The notes: generated from the letters alone by a model not told the origin. DNA of 39,669 bases from Rhodanobacteraceae bacterium (GCA_016717705.1 JADKFD010000044.1:1-39669), one strand, 5' to 3'; positions 1-9,087 are shown, counted from the first letter of the stretch. Program-made: numbers and translations.

Positions 1-1167
1 CCTTGCCGAGCCTTGCGTAAACCTGCGTCGTGCTTGCGTTCGAGTGATTCAGGATCTTACCGATCAGGTGCAGGGAATTGCCGGCGGTCGCCAGCCAGCT
101 ACCGACAGTGCGGCGCAAATCATGCAGGCGCACATCGGCGACGCCAGCAGCAGTGCGCGCGCGATCCCATGGCCCGCGGATGCTTTCCAGGTGCGTCGGC
201 TCAGCGCTATCGGCCTTGCGTTGGCCTGGAAACACAAACGGGTTTCCCTCTTGCCGGGGCAGGGCGTCAAAGATCGCCAGCGCAGCCGGCACCAGCGGCA
301 CTTCGTGCGGCCGGCCGGCCTTGGTGTCGGGCAAGCGCAGCACGGAACGCGCCTGTTCACGTCGGTCCACTTGGCGTTCAACAGCTCGGACTTGCGGGCA
401 GCCGGTCAGCAGATAGAGCCACAAGCAGGCGCGCGCGTAGGGTCAGCCTCGGCGTCGATTGCCTTCGCCAGTGCAGGTAGCTCGGTCGGTTCCACCCAGC
501 GGTCGCGCTTGTGTTCCTTCGCCTTGGGTACGCCTCTGCAGGGGTTCGAATGCCCGGCCGGCACCAGTTCCCACAGTTCGGCCAGCGCGAACATTTTCGA
601 CAGCAGCGCCAACAGGCGGTTGGCTTCGTAGGGCTTGGCGCCAGCGCGCGTCGGCGCCTTGGGCCGGCCGGTCTTGGTTACGCCTTTGGCGCCGCGCTCA
701 CGCGGCGACATCATCACTTGGGCCACCAGCACGCGCACATCTTCGCGGGTGATGCTTTCGAGCTTGCGGGCCTTCCAGCTGCCAAGGTGCTTGGTGATTC
801 TGCGTACGTCCTCGGCGCCGCTCTTCTTGGTCGGCACATGGCGTTGCTTGTAAATGTCGATCAGATCGCCAAAGGTCGGCGCCGCCTTTCGCGCGCGTCG
901 AACCTTGAGCGCGTCCGCGCCAGCTTCCGCCATGCGCAGCATCTCGCGCGCAGCATCGCGGGCCTGGTCCAGGGTGAACACACCATAGTCGCCGATGGTC
1001 GCTAGCCGCTTGGCGCCACCTGCGTCACGGTACATGCAGATGAAAGTCTTGCGCCCGGTTTCGTAGACGCGGAGGCCGAGCCCGCGCGGGTCGTCATCCC
1101 AAATCATCAAGCGCCCCTCGCCAGGGGTCACTCGCGTCGCATCGATATCTCGCTTCGTCAGTCCCAC
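1..1167 (-). pseudogene. Tyrosine-type site-specific integrase, frameshifted, 3' end cut by window
   Basis: Integrase of the phage/genomic-island type with an N-terminal DUF4102-like arm-binding domain (GLTKRDIDA, then WDDDPRGLGLRVYETGRKTF), a SAM-like core-binding domain, and a C-terminal catalytic domain. The catalytic Arg box is expected in TGCRKSELLNAKW near 390. The H-x-x-R motif is visible as RMHDLRRT near 125 and the nucleophilic Tyr in TTQVYARL near 15, so only the last few residues lie outside the window. The frame is broken three times: a base is missing near 448 (DP-YARACLWLY), one is extra near 400, and one is missing near 372. A GGAG seven bases upstream favours the GTG at 1167 over the GTG at 1173. 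The gene points away from the tRNA scar at 1388-1437, as expected for an element integrated there. It is either a decayed integrase or an intact one with sequencing indels. Confidence 0.85.
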
Positions 1168-1198
1168 TTGCACGCTCCAGAGGCGCGAAAATGTCGCC

Positions 1199-1275
1199 AG
1201 GTCACCAATAGGTCACCAGATACCCATGGAAAGCCAATACAGGCTTGGGTTTCAGGTCACCAATAGGTCACCAGA
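1199..1275. repeat. Direct repeats upstream of integrase (putative arm-type binding sites)
   Basis: A 22-bp unit, itself made of two AGGTCACCA 9-mers 11 bp apart, occurs at 1199-1220 and again identically at 1254-1275. A fifth AGGTCACCA lies at 1374-1382, next to the tRNA fragment. The position between the integrase start and the attachment scar, and the regular spacing, fit arm-type sites bound by the integrase N-terminal domain or by an excisionase. They could also be an operator for the integrase promoter. No protein binding can be shown from sequence. Confidence 0.6.
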
Positions 1276-1387
1276 ATGCGCCGAAAACGGCAGGAAAGCT
1301 AGGGGATGAATCAGTAGGGGTGTCTACTTAACTGCATGATATAGCTACTTGTGTGGGATTACTTGGGGACGCTAGGTCACCACATCC

Positions 1388-1437
1388 GCTGATTCGTAAT
1401 CAGTAGGTCCCCAGTTCGAGTCTGGGCAGCGGCACCA
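1388..1437 (+). other. 3' fragment of tRNA-Thr(CGU): probable attachment site scar
   Basis: The sequence folds as the 3' part of a tRNA. It has an anticodon arm at 1388-1404 with loop TTCGTAA (anticodon CGT, threonine), a 5-nt variable loop, a T arm at 1410-1426 with loop TTCGAGT, and the 3' acceptor strand CAGCGGC at 1427-1433 followed by ACCA. The matching 5' acceptor strand GCCGCTG and a D arm are absent upstream, so this is not a full tRNA gene. Integrative elements that use the 3' end of a tRNA leave such a duplicate at the distal junction. The intact tRNA should lie beyond the left edge of the window. Confidence 0.8.
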
Positions 1438-1464
1438 GTGGAAACAAATAGTTGCGACAGATCG

Positions 1465-1487
1465 GGCGCCCTTGCGGCGCCTTTTTT
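1465..1487 (+). terminator. Rho-independent terminator after the tRNA fragment
   Basis: Perfect GGCGCC/GGCGCC stem (1465-1470 and 1476-1481) with a five-base loop, followed by six T (1482-1487). It is the natural terminator of the tRNA transcript and is therefore chromosomal sequence outside the element. Confidence 0.8.
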
Positions 1488-1660
1488 GTGGCTGCGTCAC
1501 GATTCTGCAGTACGCCGCGGCGTGCCTCGCACCGGCAGGCCATCCGTCGAGCGCCAGCAGGGGTTGTCCGCTCTGCGCGGTCGTCACCCGGACGATGCCC
1601 CAGCTGCGGCGACCGCTTCGCACCGTTCGACAGGGTGCTGCGCGACTATCCGAACATCCG

Positions 1661-2287
1661 CTACTTCTGGCCGTCAGCCGGATTGTCCTTCAACTTGGCC
1701 GCGGCGTCCGCGCGCCGCTGGTCTTCGGCTGCCTTGTCAGCTGCCGCCTTTTCGGCGATGCGCTTGGCCTCTTCCCGGGCAGTCTGAGCCGCGCGCTGAC
1801 GCTCTTCCTCTGCTTTTACCGCAATCTTGCAGCGCTCCTGCTCAGCCGAAAGCTCCTGCGCTTCGGCGGCCTTGAGCTCGCTGCGCTCGTCAGTCACGCG
1901 TGCAATCTGACTTTTCAACTCCAACTGATAGGTCGAACCGATCAGTCGGTAGTCGGTTGACGCACTGCGCTTGTTGAGGCCGTCGATCTCGTCGGACAAG
2001 CGACGCGCCTGCCCGGCATAGCGGTCCCGGATGGATTGCATGCGCGCATCGCAGTTTCGGCGAACCTCGTTCATCTGCGCGAATTCGCCCTGCTCGGCGA
2101 TGAAGCCGCCGGTACCGGTCATCTGTGCCGGAGTCGTGTCGATAGCCTCGACCTTGGCCGGATCCGCCGAACACGGTTGCTGCGAATAGACGATGGTGCC
2201 GCTCGCCTCGGTGCATTTGTAGACCGTCTGCGCCACCAACGAAGCCGGTGTCGCCAGCAGTATCAGGAGAATCGGGAACGCGCGCAT
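1661..2287 (-). CDS. DUF4124 domain-containing secreted protein
   Basis: A 208-residue protein with a clear Sec signal peptide (MRAFPILLILLATPASLVAQ) followed by the DUF4124 signature TVYKCTEASGTIVYSQQPC. This small domain is common in envelope proteins of gammaproteobacteria and its function is unknown. Residues from about 75 onward are highly charged and Ala/Glu/Lys/Arg-rich, so probably a long helix or coiled coil. One Cys follows near the start of this part (RRNCDARM) and another later (QERCKIAV). It is followed on the other side by the tRNA scar. It shares its strand with the MFS gene upstream (62 bp apart), but co-transcription is not certain. The ATG at 2287 is chosen because it begins the signal peptide. 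Confidence 0.8.
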   Translation of the reverse strand: MRAFPILLILLATPASLVAQTVYKCTEASGTIVYSQQPCSADPAKVEAIDTTPAQMTGTGGFIAEQGEFAQMNEVRRNCDARMQSIRDRYAGQARRLSDEIDGLNKRSASTDYRLIGSTYQLELKSQIARVTDERSELKAAEAQELSAEQERCKIAVKAEEERQRAAQTAREEAKRIAEKAAADKAAEDQRRADAAAKLKDNPADGQK

Positions 2288-2349
2288 CGGAGTTGCCTGG
2301 TTTGGAACTCTGCGAGTTTCACATCATTTTCCAGCCGGTGATACGGTTC

Positions 2350-3531
2350 CTAACGTTTGCTCAGGAGCAATCCCGTCAAGGTCAGCGCCGCAAACCCGGC
2401 GCCCGCCTGGAAGGTGAGTATCGACCCGAAGTACTGCCAGAGCACCCCGGCGATCACGCTGGCCGCCAGCATCGCGACGCCGCTGACCAGATTGAACAGG
2501 CCAAAGCCGGTGCCGCGCAGATCGGCCGGCGCGGTGTCGGCCACCATCGCCGCCAGCAGGCCCTGGGTCATGCCCATGTGCACGCCCCACAGCGCCACGC
2601 CGGCCAGCAGCAAGGTCCAGTCGCTGGCCGAGGCGAGCAGCAGATCGGCGCCGATCAGCACCACCATCCCGAGGGCCAGCAATTTGTCGTGGCTCATCGA
2701 ATCGGACAGCTTGCCGAAGGGGTAGGCGGACGCTGCGTAGACCAGGTTCATCGCCACCATCACCAGCGGCACCCAGGCCACCGCGACGCCGACCTGCGAA
2801 GCGCGCAGCACCAGGAAGGCCTCGCTGAAGCGCGCCAGCGTGAACACCGCGCCGATGCCGACCACGCGCCAGTAGCGGGCGTCGAGGCGGACCAAGGCTT
2901 CTCGGCGGATTGGATTGGTCGGTTTGCGCTCGCTGGCGGATTTTGGCTCGCGTATGCCGACCATCAGCAGCACGACGGCGAGCACGCCGGGAATCACGGC
3001 GACCCAGAACACCGCGCGAAAGTCGTTGGCCCACAGCAGCATCAGCGCGGTGGCCAGCAGGGGTCCGCTGAAGGCGCCGACGGTGTCCAGCGACTGGCGC
3101 AGGCCGAAGGCCGCACCGCGCACCTCGGGCGGCGTGATATCGGCCACCAGCGCATCGCGCGGCGCGCCGCGGATGCCCTTGCCGACGCGGTCGATCAGGC
3201 GCGCGGCCACCACCGCGCCGACACCGCCGGCCAGCGCGAACACCGGCTTGGTCAGCGCGCCCATCGCGTAGCCGAGCACCGCCAGGCCCTTGCGCTTGCC
3301 CAGGTAATCGCTGAGCGCGCCGGAAAATACCTTGGAGATCAACGCGGTGGATTCGGCGATGCCCTCGATGATGCCGACCGCGAGCACGCTGATACCAAGC
3401 GTGCCGACCAGGAACAGCGGCAGCAGGCTGTGGATCATCTCCGAGGAGATATCCATCAGCATGCTGACAAAACCGAGTACCCAGACGCCCGGGGGAATGC
3501 GTGGTCCTTGGTGCGCAGTCGATGGGGTCAC
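2350..3531 (-). CDS. MFS transporter
   Basis: A 393-residue, strongly hydrophobic protein with the expected twelve membrane segments of the major facilitator superfamily. The loop between segments 2 and 3 carries a form of the MFS motif (GALSDYLGKRKGLAVLG), and the loop after segment 4 has RLIDRVGKGIRGAPRDALVAD. The second half repeats this pattern (YPFGKLSDSMSHDKLLALG). RVGKGIRGAPRDAL is typical of a group of poorly characterised bacterial MFS exporters, so no substrate can be given. Translation appears to start at a GTG at 3531, preceded by GGGA. No linked biosynthetic gene suggests a substrate. It is separated from the TetR gene by a REP-like palindrome, so it is probably its own unit. Confidence 0.85.
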   Translation of the reverse strand: MTPSTAHQGPRIPPGVWVLGFVSMLMDISSEMIHSLLPLFLVGTLGISVLAVGIIEGIAESTALISKVFSGALSDYLGKRKGLAVLGYAMGALTKPVFALAGGVGAVVAARLIDRVGKGIRGAPRDALVADITPPEVRGAAFGLRQSLDTVGAFSGPLLATALMLLWANDFRAVFWVAVIPGVLAVVLLMVGIREPKSASERKPTNPIRREALVRLDARYWRVVGIGAVFTLARFSEAFLVLRASQVGVAVAWVPLVMVAMNLVYAASAYPFGKLSDSMSHDKLLALGMVVLIGADLLLASASDWTLLLAGVALWGVHMGMTQGLLAAMVADTAPADLRGTGFGLFNLVSGVAMLAASVIAGVLWQYFGSILTFQAGAGFAALTLTGLLLSKR

Positions 3532-3617
3532 GTCGATGTCCCGTTGAAGCTGGGCCGTAGGATGCCGGTGAGCGCAGCGAACCGCATCAACAAGCTTGCC
3601 GAAGATTCACGCCAGAT

Positions 3618-3758
3618 TTGTAGGAGCGAGCTTGGTCGCGATTAGAAGCATCGCGCGCGGGAGCTCCTACAATTGCGGAAGCCGCAGGGCGACCTTGGTC
3701 GCGGTGGTTTCGCGCCAACGCATCGGCATCAATCGTGCGCGGCGCTCAAGCTCCTACA
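3618..3758. repeat. REP-like palindromes of the TAGGAGC / TCGCGA family
   Basis: TTGTAGGAGC at 3618-3627 is followed by its perfect inverse GCTCCTACAA at 3663-3672, with GGTCGCGA in between. A second inverse copy, AGCTCCTACA, lies at 3749-3758, with another GGTCGCG before it. The same family recurs at the right end of the window. Such extragenic palindromes are abundant in Lysobacterales and pseudomonads. The right-hand part encodes the last residues of the TetR gene. Confidence 0.75.
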
Positions 3759-4385
3759 GGCGGTCGGGCTGCCGGAACCCAACAGTCCCGGCACCAGTTG
3801 CCGCACCGCCGCCACCACCTGCGCCGTGTCGAAATCCGGTTCGCGCACGGCGCGGATCGCCAGTCCCTCGATGAAGCTCTGCAGCGCCAGCGCGCGGGCG
3901 CGCAGGTCAGCCGGGTCTGGCGTGGCGCCCTGCGCTTGCGCGTGCTGTTCCAGCCAGTTCAGGAATCGGGCTCGGGCATCCTGATCGGCCGCGGCGAGCG
4001 CCTGAGCGATCAATGGATCGCGCGTGGCTTGCGCACTCATTTCCAGAAACAGCGCGGCATTCATCAGCGAATCGTCGCCGCGCTGCCAGCCGGCGAATAG
4101 ATCGCAGATGCGCTGCTCCCAGTCCGGCTGCGCCTGCAGGCTGTCGATGTTGGCGCGTTTCTCCGCCAGCTGGCGCTCGATGATGGCGAGGATGATTGCG
4201 TTCTTGTTGTCGAAATAGCGGTAGATCAGGCCCGGACTCATCTGCGCGGCCTGCGCAATGCCGGCCATGCCGGCAGCGTGGAAGCCGTGGCGGATGAAGC
4301 ACTGCTGCGCCGCATTGAGGATGCGATCGCGCTGGGCCTGCGCGCGCAGCGCCACCTTGTCGATCTTGTCCGATGGCGCGCTCAT
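3729..4385 (-). CDS. TetR/AcrR-family repressor of the adjacent efflux operon
   Basis: A 218-residue regulator. The N-terminal TetR DNA-binding domain is clear: RDRILNAAQQCFIRHGFHAAGMAGIAQAAQMSPGLIYRYFDNK at about residues 18-60. The C-terminal part is a ligand-binding helical domain. The ATG at 4385 overlaps the stop of the RND pump (ATGA), so the gene is the third of the operon and its level should follow pump expression. That arrangement fits negative feedback through the palindrome at 8714-8731. A much longer frame runs upstream but is only the reverse of the pump. The last residues (SLSAAHD) come from a REP-like repeat, so the original C-terminus may have been altered by repeat insertion. 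Confidence 0.88.
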   Translation of the reverse strand: MSAPSDKIDKVALRAQAQRDRILNAAQQCFIRHGFHAAGMAGIAQAAQMSPGLIYRYFDNKNAIILAIIERQLAEKRANIDSLQAQPDWEQRICDLFAGWQRGDDSLMNAALFLEMSAQATRDPLIAQALAAADQDARARFLNWLEQHAQAQGATPDPADLRARALALQSFIEGLAIRAVREPDFDTAQVVAAVRQLVPGLLGSGSPTACRSLSAAHD

Positions 4386-7300
4386 GGATGAACCTGCGCA
4401 GGCGTCGCCGCGCGCGTCGTCAACCGGCGCACGACCACGAAGAACAGCGGGATGAAGAACAGGCCGAGGAAAGTGCCGGTCAACATGCCGCCGATCACCC
4501 CGGTGCCGATGGCGCGCTGCGCGCCGGAGCCGGCGCCGGTGGCCAGCGCCAGCGGCAATACGCCGAAGCCGAAGGCAATCGAGGTCATCAGGATCGGCCG
4601 CAAGCGATCGCCGATCGCGGCCAGCGTGCCTTCGATCAGGTCCATGCCGCGCTCCACGTTGGCCTTGGCGAATTCGATGATCAGCACGGCGTTCTTGCTC
4701 GACAGACCCACCGTGGTCAGCATGCCGACCTGGAAATACACGTCGCGTTCCAGGCCGCGTGCCCAAGTGAAGAGGATGGTGCCGAGGATGCCCAGCGGCA
4801 CCACCATCAGCACCGAAGTCGGGATCGACCAGCTCTCGTAGAGCGCCGCCAGGCACAGGAACACGATCAGCAAGGACAGTGCGTAGAGCATCGGCACTTG
4901 CGCATCGGCCACGCGTTCCTGGTACGAGGCGCCGCTCCATTCGACGCCGAAACCTGGTGGCAGTTCGCCAGCCAGCCGTTCCAGTTCGGCCATGGCGTCG
5001 CCGGAGCTCACGCCTGGCGCCGGGGTGCCGGTGATGTTCACCGCCGGTGCGCCGTTGTAACGCTCCAGGCGTGGCGAACCGTAGTCCCAGTGCCAGCGCG
5101 CAAACGCCGACATCGGCACCATTTCACCGGCGCTGTTGCGCGCGTACCAACGATTGAAGTCCTCCGGCACCATGCGAAACGGCGCCTCGGCCTGCACGTA
5201 GACGCGCTTGACACGATTGCGGTCGATGAAATCGTCGATGTAGCGGCCGCCCCAGCTGATCGCCAGGGTCTCGTTGATGTCGGCGATGGCCACGCCGAGC
5301 GCGCTGGCCTTGGGCTGATCGATGTCGAGGCGGAACTGCGGCGTGTCTTCCTGGCCGTTGGCGCGCACGCCGGCCAGCTTGGGGTTGCTCGCGGCCGCCT
5401 GCAGCAACTGGTTGCGCGCGGCCATCAGCGCTTCATGGCCGACACCGGCGTTGTCCATCAGGAACAGGTTGAAGCCGCCGCTCTGGCCCAGTTCGGACAC
5501 CGGCGGCGGCGCCACGGCGAACACCATCGCGTCCTTGATCTGGCTGAAGGCGCCCATCGCGCGGCCGACGATGGCACTGACGCTGGCGTCCTTGCCGCTG
5601 CGCTCGTCCCAGTCCTTGAGCTTGATGAAGGCCATGCCGTTGTTCTGGCCGCCGCCGCTGAAGCTGAAGCCCTGCACCGCGAACACCGATTCGATGTGCT
5701 CGGATTCGTTTTCCAGGTAGTACTTCTCGACCTGTTCCATCACTTTCTGCGTGCGCTGCTGGGTGGCGCCGACCGGCGTCTGCACCAGGGTGAACAGCAC
5801 GCCCTGGTCTTCGTCGGGCAGGAAGGAGGAGGGCACGCGCAGGTAGAGCACGCCTGCGACCACACTCAAGCCGGCGAACAGCAGCAGGAAGCGGCCACCG
5901 CGCTTGAGCATGCCGCCGACCAGGCCCTGGTAACGCCGATTGCCGGCGTCGAATCGGGCGTTGAACCAGCCGAAGAAGCCGCCCTCGGCCATGTGCTCGC
6001 CTTTCTTGAGCGGCTTGAGCATGGTGGCGCACAGCGCCGGGGTCAGCACGATCGCCACCAGCACCGACAGGCCCATCGCCGACACGATGGTGGCGGTGAA
6101 CTGGCGATAGATCACGCCGGTCGAGCCGCTCAGAAAGGCCATCGGGATGAACACCGCGGCCAGCACCAGGCCGATGCCGACCAGCGCGCCGGTGATCTGG
6201 TCCATCGACTTGCGCGTGGCTTCGAGCGGCGACAGGCCTTCCTCGCTCATCAGGCGCTCGACGTTCTCCACCACCACGATGGCATCGTCGACCAAGAGGC
6301 CGATCGCCAGCACCATGGCGAACATGGTGAGCATGTTGATCGAGAAGCCCAGCGCCAGCAGCACCGCCAGCGTGCCGAGCAGCACCACCGGCACGGCGAT
6401 GGTCGGGATCAGCGTGGCGCGCAGGTTCTGCAGGAACAGGTACATCACCAGGAACACCAGGCCTACCGCTTCCAGCAAGGTCTTCAGCACCTCCTTGATC
6501 GACACGCGCACGAAGGGCGTCGAGTCGAACGGCACCACCGCGGTCAGGCCCTGCGGGAACGATGGGCGGATGCGCTCGATCAGATCGGCGACGCCCGCTG
6601 CGGTGGCCAGCGCATTGGCGTTGGTGGCCAGCGAGACCGCCACGCCGGATGCCGGCTTGCCGTTGTAGCGGCTGATCACACCGTAGCTCTCGCCGCCGAG
6701 TTCGACGCGGGCGACATCGCCCAGTCGCAGCACCGCGCCATCGCGCTTCGCTGCGCAGCACGATGGCGCGGAACTGCTCCGGCGTCTGCAATCGATCCTG
6801 CGCGGTGATCGGCGCGTTGATCTCCTGGCCTTCAACCGCCGGTGTGGCGCCGAGCTGACCCACGGCGACCTGCGCGTTCTGCGCGCGGATCGCCGCCACC
6901 AGATCGCTCGGCGTCAGCTTGTAGCTGGCCAGCTTGTTCGGATCGAGCCAGATGCGCATCGCGTATTTGCCGCCGAACACCTGCACGCTGCCGACACCGG
7001 CCACGCGACTGAGCGGGTCGACGATGTTGGAAGACACGTAATCGGAAATATCCTCGCGGGTCATGCTGCCGTCTGCCGACACGAAGGCGACCACCTGCAG
7101 GAAGCCGGCGCTCGACTTGCTGACGCGCAGGCCCTGTTGCTGCACGATTTGCGGCAACAGCACGGTGGCCACCTGCAGCTTGTTCTGCACCTGCACCTGG
7201 GCGATGTCCGGATCGGTGCTGCTGGTGAAGGTCAGCGAGACCGAGACGCCGCCGTTGGAGTCGCTGGTGGCGGACATGTAGTCGAGGCCATCGAGGCCGG

Positions 7301-7508
7301 TCATCGCCTGCTCGATGACCTGGGTCACCGAATTCTCCACCGCTTGCGCGGAAGCGCCCGGATAGCTGGCGTTGATGCTGATGGTCGGCGGCGCGATGGT
7401 CGGATAGCGCGAGATCGGCAGCTGGGTCAGCGCCAGGGCGCCGGCGAGCATGATGATGATGGCGATGACCCAGGCGAAGATCGGCCGGTCGATGAAAAAG
7501 CGGGCCAT
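4382..7508 (-). CDS. RND multidrug efflux pump, HAE1/AcrB type (frameshift near 6746)
   Basis: Inner-membrane proton-driven exporter of the AcrB/MexB group. The N-terminus MARFFIDRPIFAWVIAIIIMLAG is the family hallmark. The paired Asp of the proton relay in TM4 is present (GLLVDDAIVVVENVERLM), and the C-terminus ends with the usual TM10-12 (FGVLPLALATGAGSGAQRAIG). The reading frame breaks at FRAIVLRSE/RDGAVLRLGD near 6744-6748. Removing one base there gives a continuous protein of about 1041 residues, the normal family length, so an extra G in the sequence is the simplest explanation. The start lies 10 bp after the membrane fusion gene, with GAGG before the ATG. The TolC-type outer membrane partner is not in the window. 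The substrate is unknown. Confidence 0.93.
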
Positions 7509-7518
7509 GGCGCGCGCC

Positions 7519-8670
7519 TCAGTTCGACTTCGGCGCGGCAGGCGCCGCGTCGCGTTCGACCGCCGTGACCAGCGCGTCCGGCCGGACCTTCTGCAGGCCT
7601 TCGACGATGACCCGATCGCCGGGGATCAGCCCGCTGTCGATCAGCCAGCGATTGCCGATGGTGCGGCTGACCTGGACCTCGCGGCGCGCCACCTTGCCAT
7701 CGTTGCCCACGATCAGCGCAAAGGCGCCGCCCTTGGGATCGCGCTGAATCGCCGGTTGCGGCGCCAGCAGCGCCTCGCTGCTGCGGCCGACGCCAATCTC
7801 GGCGCGCACGTACATGCCGGGCAGCAGCAGATGCTCCGGGTTGGGCACTTCCACGCGCAGCAGTACGCTGCCGGTGGCGGGATCGACGCTGATATCGGTG
7901 AAGGCGAGCTTGCCCGGGTGCGCGTAGGCGCTGCCATCTTCCTGCAGGATGCTCACCGGCAACTCGCCGCTGGCGTCCATGCGCCCGGCGGCCAGTTCCT
8001 GGCGCAGTTTGAGTAGTTCCGCGCTGGATTGGGTCAGGTCGACATAGATCGGATCGAGTTGCTGGATGGTCGCCAGCGCGGTGTCCTGGTTGGCGGTGAC
8101 CAGCGCACCCTGGGTGACCATCGACTTGCCGATACGTCCGGCGATCGGCGCCAGGATCCGCGCGTGATCCAGCGTGACCTGCTGGCGATCGAGTTCGGCG
8201 CGGGCAACCCCGACATCCGCCGCCGCCTCGGCCAGCGCGGCCTCGGCGTTCTCGCGGTCCTGCGCGCTGACCACCTTCTTGCTGGCCAGTTCGGCAATGC
8301 GCGCTGCGCGCGTCTTTGCGGCCTGGTGCGTCGCCTGGGCGCGTTTGAGCGCCGCGCGCGCGCTGTTCACGTCGGCGCGGTAGCTGGCGTCGTCGATCTG
8401 GTACAGCGGCTGGCCGGTCTTGACCTGGGTACCTTCGTCGAACAGCCGCGACTGAATCAGGCCGCCGACCTGGGGGCGCACTTCGGCGACCAGGAAGGGG
8501 TTGACCCGACCCGGCAATTCACGCGTCAGCATGACGGATTCGGGATGCAGCGTGACCACCGTGACTGCGGCCTTGCCCTGGGCCGGCGCCGGCGCTTGAT
8601 CAGTGCAGGCCGCGAGAAGGAGCGCCAGTAACAGTGGCAGGCCGACACGGAAGAAAGGCGAGGTGGTCAT
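7519..8670 (-). CDS. RND periplasmic membrane fusion lipoprotein (AcrA/MexA type)
   Basis: A 383-residue adaptor protein that links the RND pump to an outer membrane channel. It begins with a lipoprotein signal (PLLLALLLAAC, lipobox Cys at about residue 22), followed by the lipoyl-like half (GRVNPFLVAEVRPQVGGLIQSRLFDEGTQVKTGQPLYQID). An alpha-hairpin rich in Ala/Glu/Arg and the second lipoyl half (LDHARILAPIAGRIGKS) come next, then the beta-barrel domain (LLLPGMYVRAEIGVG). The ATG at 8670 is preferred over a TTG six codons upstream because it starts the signal peptide directly. It is first gene of the operon with the pump and TetR. A palindromic operator and promoter lie 45-85 bp upstream. 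Confidence 0.92.
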   Translation of the reverse strand: MTTSPFFRVGLPLLLALLLAACTDQAPAPAQGKAAVTVVTLHPESVMLTRELPGRVNPFLVAEVRPQVGGLIQSRLFDEGTQVKTGQPLYQIDDASYRADVNSARAALKRAQATHQAAKTRAARIAELASKKVVSAQDRENAEAALAEAAADVGVARAELDRQQVTLDHARILAPIAGRIGKSMVTQGALVTANQDTALATIQQLDPIYVDLTQSSAELLKLRQELAAGRMDASGELPVSILQEDGSAYAHPGKLAFTDISVDPATGSVLLRVEVPNPEHLLLPGMYVRAEIGVGRSSEALLAPQPAIQRDPKGGAFALIVGNDGKVARREVQVSRTIGNRWLIDSGLIPGDRVIVEGLQKVRPDALVTAVERDAAPAAPKSN

Positions 8671-8713
8671 GGATGCACTCTGGAGCAAGCTGCCGGGGCC
8701 CGGCGATAGATCA

Positions 8714-8752
8714 AGAATGAACGATCATTCTCTCGCCTGTCTATGTGACCAA
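8714..8752 (-). promoter_or_regulatory. Predicted efflux-operon promoter with overlapping TetR operator
   Basis: Perfect inverted repeat AGAATGA-ACGA-TCATTCT at 8714-8731. On the minus strand a sigma70-like -35 (TTGGTC, 8747-8752) and -10 (AATGAT, 8724-8729) are 17 bp apart, and the -10 lies inside the palindrome. Binding there would block RNA polymerase. The ATG of the membrane fusion gene lies about 50 bp downstream. That the operon's own TetR binds here is an inference. Confidence 0.6.
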
Positions 8753-8816
8753 CGGCGCATACCGGGCAAGTCGGCCGGTTTACCGCGCCGCGTTCCGGGA
8801 CAGAAGTGCCGCAAGT

Positions 8817-8957
8817 ACCCGGTGAACGCGCCGGTGGCGCGTACACCGGGCTACGAAAACGGGCTCTGGTAGGCCGGTGTATCGCGCAGCGATTCACCGG
8901 CGGGCGTTTGCCGCAAGGACCCGGTGAACGCACCGCCGTGCATGCGCCGGGCTACGA
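8817..8957. repeat. Array of extragenic palindromes (GTAGCCCGGTGTACGCG family)
   Basis: The 417-bp gap between the efflux operon and the peroxidase gene carries three related palindromic units. They are at 8817-8855 (GGTGAACGCG...GTACACCGGGCTACG), 8868-8903 (CTGGTAGGCCGGTGTATCGCG...ATTCACCGGC) and 8919-8957 (GGTGAACGCACC...GCGCCGGGCTACG). Alternate units are inverted relative to each other. The same family flanks the other side of the peroxidase gene and recurs at 37020-37207. No gene is seen in this gap. Confidence 0.75.
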
Positions 8958-9087
8958 CCAAGGTCTCATTCCTGTCGCCTGGTCATTTAAGGAACTGGTC
9001 ATGTACCGGGACTAAGTTGGTCGCATCGACGCTACCAAGCTGTCGTTCACTTTCTCGATTCGAATCGTTTCCAAGAGGAGTTTCGAC

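Noticed and set aside
1388..1437. Intact tRNA-Thr gene
   Set aside because: The 5' acceptor strand and D arm are missing upstream, so only the 3' part is present.
1372..1623. Minus-strand frame of 83 codons ending CRCPDSNWGPTDYESADVVT
   Set aside because: This is the well-known false protein produced by reading a tRNA gene backwards; it covers the tRNA fragment and terminator.
2248..3645. Plus-strand frame of 465 codons
   Set aside because: Antisense to the MFS gene; the translation is His/Gln/Arg/Ala-rich low-complexity sequence typical of a reverse-strand shadow in GC-rich DNA.
3729..4940. TetR gene read as 403 codons
   Set aside because: The first 185 codons are antisense or out-of-frame pump sequence; the conserved TetR domain begins at ATG 4385.
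4373..6808. Plus-strand frame of 811 codons
   Set aside because: Antisense to the RND pump, rich in His, Gln, Arg and Asp with no recognisable domain.
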